Assembly: GCF_030056575.1 (NCBI RefSeq)
Contig: NZ_JASHHX010000007.1
Coordinates: forward strand, 1 to 64,000
Reading direction: 5' to 3'
Source of the DNA: Rhodoblastus sp. 17X3
GTDB taxonomy: Bacteria; Pseudomonadota; Alphaproteobacteria; Rhizobiales; Beijerinckiaceae
Length of the DNA stretch: 64,000 bases
The translations under genes and the position numbers were made by a program. The notes under the pieces are model-generated. The model was not told the origin of the DNA. It was given only the letters and a program-made list of their open reading frames with translations, and did not search any database. Numbering within the stretch: the stretch's first letter is position 1; each line of letters opens with the position of its first letter. This document shows, piece after piece, positions 12,170 to 21,483 of this stretch.

Positions 12170-12895
12170 TCAATGATCGTCGTCATTTGCATCGGTTTCA
12201 GCCGCATCCTCATCATCCGCCGCCGCCAGGCCCGGGGAGGCGGCGAGCAGTTCGGCAGCCAGCGCCCGCGTGACCGCCCGCCCCCGCGCCAGCCCCTCAC
12301 GATCGAGCGCCGAGACGATGTGCTGCGCGGCCTCGAAGGAGCGCTCCAGACGCAAGGCCAGATAATCGATCAGGCTCGGCTCCACCTTGATCTGCCGATC
12401 GTGGAATAATTTGCCCAGAATGACGCGCAGGAAAGCCTCGTCGGGCTGTTCGATAGCCACGGCCGGGGCGCGGCGCAGGCGCGATAGCAGGTCTTTCGTG
12501 GCCAGCCCCCAGGCGTCCGGATTTTTGCGCGCGGTGACGAGCAGGAAGACGCCGCGCTCCATCGCCAGATTGATGAGATGAAACAGCTCTTTTTCCCGCA
12601 GCGGCGGACGGTCGGCGTCTTCGACCAGGAGGGCGGGCGCTGAAGCCAGTTCGGGCAAGGCCTCGATTTCGAGGCAGGAGGCCGTAACGACGCGCGCGCC
12701 GGCCCTCCGCGCCCAGATCGCGCCGAGATGGCTCTTGCCCGCGCCCTCGGGACCGACCAGCAGCAGCAGCTTGTGTGGCCAGTCGGGCCAGAGCCGCAGC
12801 AGCGCCAGCGCCTGTTCGTTCGAGGGCGCCGCGAGAAAATCCTCCTCGGCGTCGCTCGGCCGATGCGGAAGGTCGAGCGGCAATTGCCCGATCAT
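12170..12895 (-). CDS. hdaA: DnaA-related regulator HdaA
   Basis: AAA+ protein homologous to DnaA domain III, thought to bind the beta clamp and promote hydrolysis of DnaA-ATP after initiation (regulatory inactivation of DnaA, known from Caulobacter and E. coli Hda). The 241-aa product starts MIGQLPLDLP, where QLPLDL is the expected clamp-binding motif. The Walker A motif is GPEGAGKSH at 48-56 and a Walker-B-like strand is PALLVEDAD. There is no C-terminal DNA-binding domain IV. Its ATG overlaps the stop of the PerM-like gene (ATGA at 12892-12895), so the two are translationally coupled. A longer in-frame extension upstream is out-of-frame reading of that gene. Confidence 0.9.
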   Translation of the reverse strand: MIGQLPLDLPHRPSDAEEDFLAAPSNEQALALLRLWPDWPHKLLLLVGPEGAGKSHLGAIWARRAGARVVTASCLEIEALPELASAPALLVEDADRPPLREKELFHLINLAMERGVFLLVTARKNPDAWGLATKDLLSRLRRAPAVAIEQPDEAFLRVILGKLFHDRQIKVEPSLIDYLALRLERSFEAAQHIVSALDREGLARGRAVTRALAAELLAASPGLAAADDEDAAETDANDDDH

Positions 12896-14007
12896 GCGAC
12901 GTCGGGGCCCAGGTCGTGGAACAGGGCGCTCTGCTTGTAGCGCTTGATCGCGAAACGGATCAGCACGCCGATCGCCGCCGCCAGCGGCACCGCGAGGATC
13001 ATGCCGGTGAATCCCATCAGGCTGCCGAAGGCGAACAGGGCGAAGATCAGCCAGACCGGATGCAGACCGACCGAGCCGCCGACCAGCTTGGGCGACAGCA
13101 CATTGCCTTCGAGGAACTGGCCGCTTTCCACCACCAGAATGGCGAGGCCGAGCAGGCCGAGATTCGGCCAGCCCTGCACCAGCGCCACGATCACCGAAAA
13201 GACCAGCGCCGTGGTCGATCCGACATAGGGAATAAAGCTGAGAAAGCCCGCCGACAGGCCGATGAAGAAGCCGAAGTTCAGGCCGATCAGCGTCAGGCCG
13301 ACGCCATACCAGACGCCGAGGAAGAGGCAGACGATCGACTGGCCGCGCAAAAAGCCGGCGAGAGCGCGATCGATCTCGCCGGAAATCTCCAAAACGGTCG
13401 GCCGATAACGCGGCGGGATCAGGCTGCGGATGGTCGCAACCATCTCCGGCCAGGAAATCAGCAGATAGAAGGTCACGACCGGCGTAACCACGGCCAGCGC
13501 GATGATTCCAACCAGCGCCGTGCCGCCTGACCAGAGCGACTTCAGGAAATTGCCGAGATATTGCGCGCCCTGCCCGATGAAATTGCCGAGCGATTTCTGC
13601 AGCCCGTCGGCGGTCGAAGGCGCGTCGAAGCCGAGCTTCTTGAGCCACTCGCCGCCATAGCTCTGGAGCAGGCCGGCCAGTTCGTCGGAGATCAGGGCCT
13701 GCAGCTTGTTGACGTAATCAGGCAAGGATTCGACGAAACCGACCAATTGCCGGCCGAGGATCGGGCCGAGGCCGAAGAACAGGATCACCAGCAGGACCAG
13801 AAAGACGAACAGGATCACCAGCGTCGCCGCGAGGCGGCTCAGGCCCATCCGCTGCATTCGCGTCACCACCGGGTCGAGCACATAGCCAAGAGCGAGGGAG
13901 GCGACGAAAGGCGCCAGGACGCCGGAGAAGAGAAAGCAGGCGAAGCCGAACAGAATCAGCATCAGAAGCCAGAAAGCGATCTGCAATTCCATGCGCATCG
14001 GCGGCAT
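12892..14007 (-). CDS. AI-2E family transporter (PerM-like, UPF0118)
   Basis: Polytopic inner-membrane protein of 371 aa with about seven to eight hydrophobic segments. It has the family's glycine-rich C-terminal segment (NFGFFIGLSAGFLSFIPYVG). Members include TqsA/PerM-like permeases and Na+/H+ antiporters, so a role in autoinducer export should not be assumed. It lies between a CDP-alcohol phosphatidyltransferase gene upstream and hdaA downstream. The start may be MPPMRM at 14007 or the second ATG, MRMEL, at 13998. Confidence 0.87.
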   Translation of the reverse strand: MPPMRMELQIAFWLLMLILFGFACFLFSGVLAPFVASLALGYVLDPVVTRMQRMGLSRLAATLVILFVFLVLLVILFFGLGPILGRQLVGFVESLPDYVNKLQALISDELAGLLQSYGGEWLKKLGFDAPSTADGLQKSLGNFIGQGAQYLGNFLKSLWSGGTALVGIIALAVVTPVVTFYLLISWPEMVATIRSLIPPRYRPTVLEISGEIDRALAGFLRGQSIVCLFLGVWYGVGLTLIGLNFGFFIGLSAGFLSFIPYVGSTTALVFSVIVALVQGWPNLGLLGLAILVVESGQFLEGNVLSPKLVGGSVGLHPVWLIFALFAFGSLMGFTGMILAVPLAAAIGVLIRFAIKRYKQSALFHDLGPDVA

Positions 14008-14016
14008 TCCCCGGGG

Positions 14017-14565
14017 TCAGACGCTCATATGCGTCACCCAGCGTCTGAAATAGGCCGCGAGCGAGGCCAAGGTCAATGCCGCGACGAGCCATTGCCCGGC
14101 CACCGCCCAGCTTCCCAGCGGCACAGAGAAGGCCAGAGCCGCGAGCACGGCGGCGACGAAGCCGAGCTGGCCGAATGTATTGGCCTTGGAAAGCCAGTGC
14201 GGCTTGATTTCCATCGGGCGTTCGAGCAGCCAGCACAGGATGACCGCGCCGACGATCATCAGGTCGCGGGACACCACCAGCAAGGCGAGCCAAAGCGGCA
14301 GGACGCCCACGATCGCCAGCGTGACGTAATCGCAGACCAGCAGCGCCTTGTCGGCGATGGCGTCGAGATAGGCGCCGAGTTCCGTGCGCAGGTCGAAGCG
14401 GCGCGCGATCCAGCCGTCCAGCCCGTCGGAGATGCCGGCGATCAGAAAAATGGCCAGAGCCTCGGGCCAGCGCCGCGACGCGATCATGTCCACGCTGACG
14501 GGAACCAGAATCAGCCGCCCGAGACTGATCAGATTGGGCAGGAAGGCGAACCATTTTCTGTACAT
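14017..14565 (-). CDS. CDP-alcohol phosphatidyltransferase (PgsA/cardiolipin synthase-like)
   Basis: Integral membrane enzyme that transfers a phosphatidyl group from CDP-diacylglycerol to an alcohol such as glycerol-3-phosphate or phosphatidylglycerol. The 182-aa product shows the full catalytic motif D-x2-D-G-x2-A-R-x8-G-x3-D-x3-D at residues 47-72 (within SDGLDGWIARRF and ELGAYLDAIADK), plus several membrane helices. ATG 14565 (MYRKWFAFLPNLIS) is chosen because the family begins just before NLISLGR; an upstream in-frame ATG at 14712 would overlap the purM start. The exact alcohol acceptor is not readable. Confidence 0.87.
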   Translation of the reverse strand: MYRKWFAFLPNLISLGRLILVPVSVDMIASRRWPEALAIFLIAGISDGLDGWIARRFDLRTELGAYLDAIADKALLVCDYVTLAIVGVLPLWLALLVVSRDLMIVGAVILCWLLERPMEIKPHWLSKANTFGQLGFVAAVLAALAFSVPLGSWAVAGQWLVAALTLASLAAYFRRWVTHMSV

Positions 14566-14710
14566 GAGGGAGATTCGCTGGAGCGCGGCCGGGCGAGGAT
14601 TATAGGGCTTGGGCCGGAAAGGCCGCAAGACCGCCGTGCGGCCAGGACCGCAAGTCTTGCCAGCGCAGGCGCGAGCGGCTAGAGCAACCTGCGGAACGGA
14701 AGGATTTTGC

Positions 14711-15784
14711 ATGGCGCAGCCAGACGAAAAGACTGCGGGACTGACCTATGCGCAAGCCGGCGTGGACATCGACGCGGGCGCCCGCATGGTCGATCTCATC
14801 AAGCCGCTGGTGCGCGCGACCCGGCGCCGCGGCGCTGACGCGGAAATCGGCGGTTTCGGCGGATTGTTCGATCTCAAGGCGGCCGGCTTTTCCGATCCGA
14901 TCCTCGTTGCGGCCAATGACGGCGTCGGCACCAAGGTGAAGATCGCCGTCGAGAGCGGCATTCACGGCACGGTCGGGATCGACCTCGTCGCCATGTGCGT
15001 CAACGATCTCGTCGTTCAGGGCGCTGAGCCTTTGTTCTTCCTTGATTATTTCGCCACCGGCAAGCTCGACCCCGTGATCGGCGCCGAGATCGTCGGCGGC
15101 ATCGCCGCGGGCTGCCTCGAAGCGGGCGCGGCCCTGATCGGCGGCGAGACCGCCGAAATGCCCGGCGTCTATGCGGAATCCGATTACGACCTCGCGGGCT
15201 TCGCCGTCGGCGCCGCCGAGCGCGGCGACCTGCTGCCCCGCAACAATATCGCCGCCGGCGACGTGCTGTTCGGCCTGCGCTCATCGGGCGTCCATTCCAA
15301 CGGTTTTTCGCTGGTGCGCAAGATCGTCGCGCGCGCCGGCCTGAAATGGACGGATTCCGCCCCCTTCGCGCCTGGCAAAAGCCTCGCCGAGGCGCTGCTG
15401 GAGCCGACCCGCATTTATGTGAAGCCGCTACTCACCGCGTTGCGGAAGACCCAGGCGATCAAGGCCTTCGCCCATATCACCGGCGGCGGCTATCCGGAGA
15501 ATATTCCGCGCGTGCTGCCAAAGGGTCTCGGCGCCCAGATCCAGCTCGGTTCCATCCCGGTGCTGCCGGTATTCAAATGGCTGGCGGCCGCCGGCGGCGT
15601 CGCGGAGCGCGAAATGCTGCGCGCGTTCAATTGCGGGATCGGCATGGTCGTCGTCGCCGATTTCTCGCGCGCGGCGGAAGCCGAGGAAGCCTTGCGCGAA
15701 TCGGGCGAGGACCCCGTGCGGCTGGGGCAGGTGGTGGCGCAATCCGGCGAACGCGTGACCTTTGACGGAAAGCTCGCCCTGTGA
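14711..15784 (+). CDS. purM: Phosphoribosylformylglycinamidine cyclo-ligase
   Basis: Closes the imidazole ring in purine synthesis (FGAM to AIR, ATP-dependent). The 357-aa protein has the AIR synthetase features: [11 protein letters not shown] at the N-terminus, the [10 protein letters not shown] segment, [11 protein letters not shown] and [20 protein letters not shown] 14711 is preceded by GGAAGGA at a good distance, and upstream in-frame codons have no protein character. It is divergent from the CDP-alcohol transferase gene and its stop overlaps the GTG of purN by 4 bases, so the pair forms an operon. Confidence 0.96.
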   Translation: MAQPDEKTAGLTYAQAGVDIDAGARMVDLIKPLVRATRRRGADAEIGGFGGLFDLKAAGFSDPILVAANDGVGTKVKIAVESGIHGTVGIDLVAMCVNDLVVQGAEPLFFLDYFATGKLDPVIGAEIVGGIAAGCLEAGAALIGGETAEMPGVYAESDYDLAGFAVGAAERGDLLPRNNIAAGDVLFGLRSSGVHSNGFSLVRKIVARAGLKWTDSAPFAPGKSLAEALLEPTRIYVKPLLTALRKTQAIKAFAHITGGGYPENIPRVLPKGLGAQIQLGSIPVLPVFKWLAAAGGVAEREMLRAFNCGIGMVVVADFSRAAEAEEALRESGEDPVRLGQVVAQSGERVTFDGKLAL

Positions 15785-16437
15785 CGGCAAAACGCAAGCG
15801 CGTCGCCATTCTCATTTCCGGGCGCGGCTCCAACATGCGATCGCTGGTCGAGGCCGCCCGCGCTCCGGATTTCCCGGCGGAGATCGCCCTGGTCATCTCC
15901 AATATCGCCGACGCGCAGGGACTGGACTTCGCCCGGACGCAGGGCGTCGCCACGGCGGTCGTCGACCACAAGATTTTCTCGAACCGCGAAAAATTCGAGC
16001 GCGCGATTCAGGAGACCTTGCTCGCGCAGGAAATCGACCTGATCTGCCTCGCCGGTTTCATGCGGTTGCTGACGCCTTGGTTCGTCGGGCAATGGCGCGA
16101 CCGGATGCTCAATATCCACCCGGCGCTGCTGCCCTCCTATCGCGGCCTCCACACCCATGAGCGCGCCCTGGCCGACGGCGTGAAGATCCATGGCGCCACG
16201 GTTCATTTCGTCGCGCCGGAAATGGACGCCGGCCCCATCGTCGCCCAGGCCGCAGTGCCGGTGCTGCAGGACGATACGCCGGACGCCCTCGCCGCCCGCG
16301 TGCTGGCGCAGGAGCATCGCATCTATCCGCTGGCGCTGAAACTCGTCGCGGGCGGCGCCGCGCGGGTCGAAGGCGTGCGCGTTCTGATCGATGGCGCGGC
16401 GCCCGCGCCCGACGCCCTGCTCTGGCCCGCGGTCTGA
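15781..16437 (+). CDS. purN: Phosphoribosylglycinamide formyltransferase (10-formyl-THF dependent)
   Basis: Transfers the formyl group from 10-formyltetrahydrofolate to GAR, the third step of purine synthesis. The 218-aa product shows the phosphate-binding loop [11 protein letters not shown] and the catalytic triad region, with N and H in [13 protein letters not shown] and D in [12 protein letters not shown]. Translation starts at GTG 15781 inside the purM stop (GTGA), which indicates coupling. The last 25 residues are less conserved. Confidence 0.95.
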   Translation: MTAKRKRVAILISGRGSNMRSLVEAARAPDFPAEIALVISNIADAQGLDFARTQGVATAVVDHKIFSNREKFERAIQETLLAQEIDLICLAGFMRLLTPWFVGQWRDRMLNIHPALLPSYRGLHTHERALADGVKIHGATVHFVAPEMDAGPIVAQAAVPVLQDDTPDALAARVLAQEHRIYPLALKLVAGGAARVEGVRVLIDGAAPAPDALLWPAV

Positions 16438-16506
16438 CCGAAGCCCCCTGGGCGATTTGACGTCGCGCTTCGCCCGGGCCACCCTGACCGTGGCCTGGGA
16501 GGCGAC

Positions 16507-17211
16507 ATGATCACGCTCTATACATTTGGACCGTTCTTCGGCCTGCCCGACGGCAGCCCCTTCGTGATGAAGGGCATGCTGCTGCTGAAAATGGCCGGCC
16601 TCGACTTCAAGGCCCAGCCCACGGCGCCCTTCAAGGCGCCCAAGGGCAAGCTGCCTTTCATCGACGACGCGGGCGTCATCATCGCCGATACGACCTTCAT
16701 CCGTCGCCACATCGAACAAAAATACGGCTTCGATTACGATTCAGGCCTGACGCCCGAGCAAAAGGCCATTGGCTGGGCGCTGGAGAAATTGTTCGAGGAT
16801 CATCTCTACTGGCTGGTCCTGGCCGAGCGCTGGATGGACGATTCCAATTTCGCCAAAGGGCCGGCGCGTTTCTTCGATTCCCTCCCCGCGCCGATGCGCC
16901 CCTTCGTCCGCGCGATGATCCGCGGCAAGGTGCGCCAGGCTTTGCGCGGCCAGGGCCTGTTCCGCCATTCGCCGGACGAGCGGCGGGAGCTGGCGCGGCG
17001 CGATCTCGAAGCCGCGGCCGGCCTGCTCGGCGACAAGTCCTTCCTCTTCGGCGATCAGCCGCATGGCGCCGACGCCACGCTCGGCGCCTTCACGCTCGCC
17101 GCGCTCTGCCCGCATTTCACCGGCGCGACGCGCGACGAAATCGAAAAACTGCCCAATCTCGCCGCCTATGCCCGGCGGATGGAAGCGTCTTATTTCCCGC
17201 CGCGCGCCTGA
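16507..17211 (+). CDS. Glutathione S-transferase family protein
   Basis: Cytosolic GST-fold protein of 234 aa. The N-terminal thioredoxin-like domain (ITLYTFGPFFGLPDGSPF) is followed by KGKLPFIDDAG with the conserved cis-proline segment and DTTFIRRHIE in the glutathione-binding position. The all-helical C-terminal domain contains GDQPHGADATLGAF. It resembles the metaxin/Fax-1-like GST subgroup more than the classic detoxifying ones. It follows purN by 69 bp and is followed by a strong terminator. The substrate is unknown. Confidence 0.82.
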   Translation: MITLYTFGPFFGLPDGSPFVMKGMLLLKMAGLDFKAQPTAPFKAPKGKLPFIDDAGVIIADTTFIRRHIEQKYGFDYDSGLTPEQKAIGWALEKLFEDHLYWLVLAERWMDDSNFAKGPARFFDSLPAPMRPFVRAMIRGKVRQALRGQGLFRHSPDERRELARRDLEAAAGLLGDKSFLFGDQPHGADATLGAFTLAALCPHFTGATRDEIEKLPNLAAYARRMEASYFPPRA

Positions 17212-17233
17212 ACGAATGCCGGGCGCAGCAAAA

Positions 17234-17260
17234 AAAGGGCCGCCTTCGGGGCGGCCCTTT
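17234..17260. terminator. Bidirectional intrinsic terminator between the GST gene and the RlpA-like gene
   Basis: Perfect 11-bp inverted repeat AAAGGGCCGCC / GGCGGCCCTTT with a 5-base TTCGG loop. The stem is flanked by an A-run on the left and ends in TTT on the right, so it can serve both converging genes. Confidence 0.85.
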
Positions 17261-17306
17261 GCAGTTCTGGTGGATATCTCGCAGTCTTTTTTGATTTTTT
17301 CCGAGA

Positions 17307-17660
17307 TCAGAGCTTCGAAACGCGAACGCGGGCCACGCCGGATTGGCGCATGCCCAGCACATTCGCCGCGCCCGACGACACGTCGATGATGCGGCCGCGA
17401 ATGAAGGGGCCGCGATCGTTGATCGTGACCGTGGCCGAACGGCCATTATTGAGATTTGTGACAAGCACCTTGGTGCCGAAGGGCAGCGACCGATGCGCCG
17501 CCGTCATGGCGCCGACATGACCGCCGCTGGCGGTACGGCCCTTGCCCGAATAGTATGACGCCGCGCCGGACCAGGTCTGAGCCTGAATAGGCGACGAAAG
17601 GAATGAAAAACTAAGAAACGCGCACGCAACAGCTAACTTCTTCAATGCATCCACCTCCAT
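17307..17660 (-). CDS. rlpA: RlpA-like DPBB protein (septal-ring lytic transglycosylase family)
   Basis: Secreted double-psi beta-barrel protein of 117 aa. RlpA proteins are exported and some cleave denuded peptidoglycan. After a signal peptide (LAVACAFLSFSFLSSPIQAQ) the mature part is essentially one DPBB domain: AASYYSGKGRTASGG, HRSLPFGTKVLVTNL, TINDRGPF and RIIDVSSGAANVLGM. There is no SPOR domain, so septal targeting as in E. coli RlpA is not implied. I chose ATG 17660 (MEVDALKK), which puts the signal peptide at the N-terminus; 17690 is an upstream alternative. It is preceded by an unusually AT-rich region. Confidence 0.83.
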   Translation of the reverse strand: MEVDALKKLAVACAFLSFSFLSSPIQAQTWSGAASYYSGKGRTASGGHVGAMTAAHRSLPFGTKVLVTNLNNGRSATVTINDRGPFIRGRIIDVSSGAANVLGMRQSGVARVRVSKL

Positions 17661-17690
17661 ATTGTTGATGATGAAGGAACATGCATTCAC

Positions 17691-17943
17691 AAATCAGGCA
17701 GAAAAATGACCATATTAAGCATGCAATATTCAGCGTATTGATTGCTATACGCACATAGTATGATTTCTTTGATTTTCTATACGACAACTATATATAAGTA
17801 ATAAATGTTATACGTTCCAATCTGAACCATTACAATACGCATTATACTCGTAAATAAATGCCGACTTACACACACGTTCCTTAAGTAACGACTCATATGT
17901 TTATTTTACTGCGCCGCAACAAACACCCTGCGCACAAACAAAA
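17691..17943. promoter_or_regulatory. AT-rich intergenic region between the rlpA-like gene and ndk
   Basis: About 250 bases with much lower GC than the surroundings. Segments such as CTATATATAAGTAATAAATG and GTATGATTTCTTTGATTTTC are almost free of GC runs. No open frame of note is present. It lies upstream of the rlpA-like gene and downstream of the ndk terminator, so it is a candidate promoter or nucleoid-protein binding region for the rlpA-like gene. Confidence 0.4.
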
Positions 17944-17966
17944 ACGCCGGGCTTGCGGCCCGGCGT
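17944..17966 (-). terminator. Intrinsic terminator of ndk
   Basis: Stem ACGCCGGG / CCCGGCGT with loop CTTGCGG. Read leftwards it is followed by TTTTGTTTG, the expected U-rich tail. It lies 28 bases beyond the ndk stop. Confidence 0.85.
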
Positions 17967-17993
17967 CACAGAATTGAAATCTTTCCGTCAAAT

Positions 17994-18416
17994 TCAGCCG
18001 ACGATTTCGTTGCCCGCGAACCATTGCGCGATTTCCTGCGCGGCGGTCTCGGGAGCGTCGGAGCCGTGCACCGAGTTCTCGCCCATGTTCAGCGCGAAAT
18101 CCTTGCGGATCGTGCCGGCGTCGGCCTTTTCCGGATTGGTCGCGCCCATCACTTCGCGATAGCGCTTGATGGCGTCTTCGCCTTCCAGAACCTGGACCAC
18201 GACCGGCTCGGCAGACATCTGCTCGACCAGCTCGCCGAAGAAGGGGCGCTCCTTGTGGACGGCGTAGAAAGTCTCGGCCTGGGCGCGGGTCATGTGCACC
18301 CGCTTCTGGGCGACGATGCGCAGGCCGGCCGCCTCGATCTTGGCGTTGATCGCGCCGGTGAGATTGCGGCGGGTCGCGTCGGGCTTGATGATGGAGAATG
18401 TGCGTTCGATCGCCAT
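17994..18416 (-). CDS. ndk: Nucleoside diphosphate kinase
   Basis: Transfers the terminal phosphate from ATP to NDPs through a phosphohistidine intermediate. The 140-aa length is standard. The N-terminus [14 protein letters not shown] and the active-site histidine H117 in ENSVHGSDA are visible. It is monocistronic, with its own terminator at 17944-17966. Confidence 0.97.
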   Translation of the reverse strand: MAIERTFSIIKPDATRRNLTGAINAKIEAAGLRIVAQKRVHMTRAQAETFYAVHKERPFFGELVEQMSAEPVVVQVLEGEDAIKRYREVMGATNPEKADAGTIRKDFALNMGENSVHGSDAPETAAQEIAQWFAGNEIVG

Positions 18417-18544
18417 GGAGCGGGATTCCGTAAAAAGGAGGGGGCGCCGCGCTTATAGACGCGGCGCCCCCCGAGGGCAAGCGCGCGAGCCAGGCCGCGC
18501 GCCGCAATCCTCTTATGGTTCCAAATCCTTAGGGCTCCAATGCT

Positions 18545-19243
18545 TTACGGCTCAAGAATCTTCGTGCGGAACAGGGCGCCCGCCGCAAGGGCGCCGAGCA
18601 CGGGCGCGACGAAGAACAGCCAGAGCTGGGACAGCGCCTTGCCGCCGACGAACAGCGCCGGGCCAAGCGAACGCGCGGGATTGACCGACGTGCCGGTGAC
18701 GCGGATGAGGTTGATGTGAACGACCAGCAAGGCTACGCCGATGGCGACGCCCGCGACCGTGGTCGCGCCCTTTTCCGAGGTCGAGCCAAGGATCACAACC
18801 AGAAACAGGAAGGTTCCGACAAATTCGGCGACGAAGGCCGACGCGGTCGAATATTCGGACCAGCCATTCTGGCCGAGGCCGTCCTTCGCGAGGTCCCAGC
18901 CGCCCTGATGGCCCGACAGGATCAGATAGAGCACGCCCGCGCCAATGACGGCGCCGATGCATTGCGAGACAATATAGCCGATGAGGTCGCCAGTCGAGAG
19001 ACGGCCAGCCGCCCAGGCGCCGACAGAAACCGCCGGATTGACGTGGCAGCCCGAAACAGGGCCAATGCCATAGGCCATGGCCGTCACAGTGAAGCCGAAC
19101 GCCATCGCAATCGCGACGACGCCAAGCGGGGCGAAGGGCGTTCCCGAACCGAGCACCGCGCCCATGCCGGCGAACGTCACCGAGCCGCAGCCCAAAAAGA
19201 CCAACGCCCCGGTTCCGATTGCTTCCGCAATATATTTTTTCAT
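18545..19243 (-). CDS. aqpZ: Aquaporin Z
   Basis: Inner-membrane water channel of 232 aa. It has six membrane helices and the two NPA half-helices: NPAVS at residues 69-73 and NPARS at 188-192. Residues matching the aromatic/arginine selectivity filter of E. coli AqpZ are present (F49, H176, T185, R191), which favours water over glycerol specificity. The start at MKKYIAEAIGTG is canonical. It is a single gene between ndk and the amino-acid transporter operon. Confidence 0.93.
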   Translation of the reverse strand: MKKYIAEAIGTGALVFLGCGSVTFAGMGAVLGSGTPFAPLGVVAIAMAFGFTVTAMAYGIGPVSGCHVNPAVSVGAWAAGRLSTGDLIGYIVSQCIGAVIGAGVLYLILSGHQGGWDLAKDGLGQNGWSEYSTASAFVAEFVGTFLFLVVILGSTSEKGATTVAGVAIGVALLVVHINLIRVTGTSVNPARSLGPALFVGGKALSQLWLFFVAPVLGALAAGALFRTKILEP

Positions 19244-19361
19244 ATGTCAGCTCCCCAAAAGCCGGAACGGCCACGTGATCTTAACCATCGTGAAGTCCGA
19301 GCCTAGTGACTTTTCACACTGCTCCGCCGCGAAGCCCTTGGCGCCGGCCTGTTCCCCCTGT

Positions 19362-20495
19362 CTAGATGGAGTCCTGACGACGGCCGGCCGCGAGACGGCG
19401 CTCGACGCCCCGGGCATAGGACGACATGGCGAGGCAGAAGATGAGATAGAACAGGCCCGCGAAGACATAGCCGGTCGCGGCTATGGTCGGCCCCGCCCAA
19501 TTCGGATCGAGCCGCGCGGCGTCCACCGTGTGCAGAAAGTCGAAAATGCCGACAATCGCCACCAGCGTCGTATCCTTGAACAGGGCCACGAAATTATTGA
19601 CGATGGCCGGGATCACCGCCGCCAACGCCTGCGGCAGGACCACGAAGCGCAAGGTCGCCACCCGGCCGAGGCCAAGCGCCTGAGCGGCCTCCGCCTGTCC
19701 GCCTGGAATGGAGTTCAGGCCGGCGCGCGCCACCTCGGCCATATAGGCGGAAGCGAACAATGCGATGCCGAACATCGGCCGCAACAGGCGGTCTGGCGAC
19801 CAGTCCGGCGGCAGGAAGATCGGCAGCATGGCGTTGGCCATGAACAGCACGGCGATCAGCGGCACGCCCCTCACGAATTCGATCAGCCCCGCGCAGACCC
19901 AACGCAGCGCGGGCAGGTCCGAACGCCGGCCAAGCGCGAGCAGGACGCCGCCCGGAAGAGCGACGACGATCCCCGCCAGCGCCACCAGCAGCGACACCAT
20001 CGCGCCGCCCCAGAGATTGGTCCCGACGCGCGGCAGGCCGAGCGACGGCGCGCCGCTGAGCAGGGCGAAGCCGACGAAGGGCAGCAAGACGAAAAATCCG
20101 AAAGCCGCAACGCCCTTGCGCGGCGCGCGCGGCCACAACAGCCAGACGATCAGCCCCGCCGCCAGAACGAAGGCCAGATCGACCCGCCAGCGTTGGTCGG
20201 GCGGATAGGAGCCATAGATGAAAAACGGCGTCTTGGCGGCAATGTAAGCCCAGCAGGCCCCCGCTCCCGGCGCGCGGCACAGCGCGCCATCGGGCGCGCT
20301 CCAGACCGCGTTGGCGATCAGGAAACGCCACAAGGGCGGCGCGGCAAGGATGATCAGCGCGACGATCCCGATCGTGATAAGGCTCGACGAGGCGTCGCCG
20401 AACAGATTTTCGCGCGCGAGCGTCAGGAAGGGCGGCGCCAATTTCGGCGGCGGCCTCTGGGGCGCGGGCTCGGCGCGGATGAAGCGGTCCGTCAT
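19362..20495 (-). CDS. aapM: General amino-acid ABC transporter permease (AapM-like)
   Basis: Inner-membrane permease of a polar amino-acid importer, 377 aa. The HisM-type permease domain occupies the C-terminal half, with the EAA loop GGQAEAAQALGLGR that docks to the ATPase. The long N-terminal extension carrying extra membrane segments is typical of AapM/BztC rather than short permeases. Its ATG overlaps the stop of aapQ (ATGA). The aapP ATPase gene that normally follows aapM is not found; aqpZ comes next on the same strand. Confidence 0.85.
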   Translation of the reverse strand: MTDRFIRAEPAPQRPPPKLAPPFLTLARENLFGDASSSLITIGIVALIILAAPPLWRFLIANAVWSAPDGALCRAPGAGACWAYIAAKTPFFIYGSYPPDQRWRVDLAFVLAAGLIVWLLWPRAPRKGVAAFGFFVLLPFVGFALLSGAPSLGLPRVGTNLWGGAMVSLLVALAGIVVALPGGVLLALGRRSDLPALRWVCAGLIEFVRGVPLIAVLFMANAMLPIFLPPDWSPDRLLRPMFGIALFASAYMAEVARAGLNSIPGGQAEAAQALGLGRVATLRFVVLPQALAAVIPAIVNNFVALFKDTTLVAIVGIFDFLHTVDAARLDPNWAGPTIAATGYVFAGLFYLIFCLAMSSYARGVERRLAAGRRQDSI

Positions 20496-21475
20496 CCCCG
20501 CCCTCCCCAGCGCAGGCGGCGCTCATAGAGGCGCATGAGCGCAAGCGTGGCCAGCGACAGGCTGAGATAAAGCGCCATGTCGATGGCGATGACCTGCAAG
20601 GCCGCGCCGGTCTGGTTGAGGATGGTGCCCGAAACCTGCATCAGGTCGGCGAAGCCGACGAAGGCCGCCAGCGAGGAGTTTTTCGTCAACGCCAGATATT
20701 GGCTGATGAGCGGCGGCGTGATCACCCGCATCGCCTGCGGCCGGACCACCCGCCGCCGCGCCTGCGCCGCGCTCAGGCCCAGAGCCGCCGCCGCTTCGCT
20801 CTGCCCGCGCGGCACCGCCTGCACGCCCGCCCGCACGATCTCGGCAATATAGGAGCCCGTATAGAGCGCCAGCGCGAGGATCAGGGCGCAGGCCTCGGGC
20901 GGCAGGCGCAACCCGCCCTCCACATTGTAGCGGTTCACGGACGGGTCGAAGAACGGCCAGTCGATCGCCGGCCAGCCCTGCGCGAAAGACAGCGCCGGCA
21001 TCGTCAACCCGCGATTGCTCAGGAAAAAGCCTGCGAATTGATGCGCGTGCTCCGGCGCCGGCAGCGGCGAGAGAATGGCGACATACCAGAACAGGATCTG
21101 CAGCAGCAGCGGCAGGTTGCGGATCGTCTCGACATAGAGCCCCGCCAGCCGCGCCAATGCCCAATTGCGCGACAACCTCGCGAAGCCCGCCGCGAAGCCG
21201 ATGAAGGTCGCCAGCGCCCCCGCGAGCGCCGAGACGAGCAAGGTGTTGAGCAGGCCTACCAACAGCGCGCGGCCATAGGACGACAGCGGCGTGAAGGGAA
21301 TGACGCTCTGGTTGAGGCTGAAGCCCGCGACCTGGTTGAGGAAGGCGAAGGAGGTCGGAATGCCGCGCGCGAGCAGATTGGCGCGCGCATTGGCGATGGC
21401 GAGGGCGAATAGCGCGCCGACCGCCAGCAGCAATGCGGCCTGAATCGCCCATCGGCGCAGGGCGCTCGCCTTCAT
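20492..21475 (-). CDS. aapQ: General amino-acid ABC transporter permease (AapQ-like)
   Basis: Second membrane subunit of the same importer, 327 aa. It has the permease EAA loop RGQSEAAAALGLSAAQARR and multiple membrane helices. The AapQ/BztB type is recognisable from the large periplasmic insertion between the first helices (SNRGLTMPALSFAQGW region). ATG 21475 (MKASALRRWAIQ) is chosen, 8 bases after the aapJ stop; the open frame extends further upstream only within aapJ. Confidence 0.85.
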   Translation of the reverse strand: MKASALRRWAIQAALLLAVGALFALAIANARANLLARGIPTSFAFLNQVAGFSLNQSVIPFTPLSSYGRALLVGLLNTLLVSALAGALATFIGFAAGFARLSRNWALARLAGLYVETIRNLPLLLQILFWYVAILSPLPAPEHAHQFAGFFLSNRGLTMPALSFAQGWPAIDWPFFDPSVNRYNVEGGLRLPPEACALILALALYTGSYIAEIVRAGVQAVPRGQSEAAAALGLSAAQARRRVVRPQAMRVITPPLISQYLALTKNSSLAAFVGFADLMQVSGTILNQTGAALQVIAIDMALYLSLSLATLALMRLYERRLRWGGRG

Positions 21476-21483
21476 GGCCGCCC

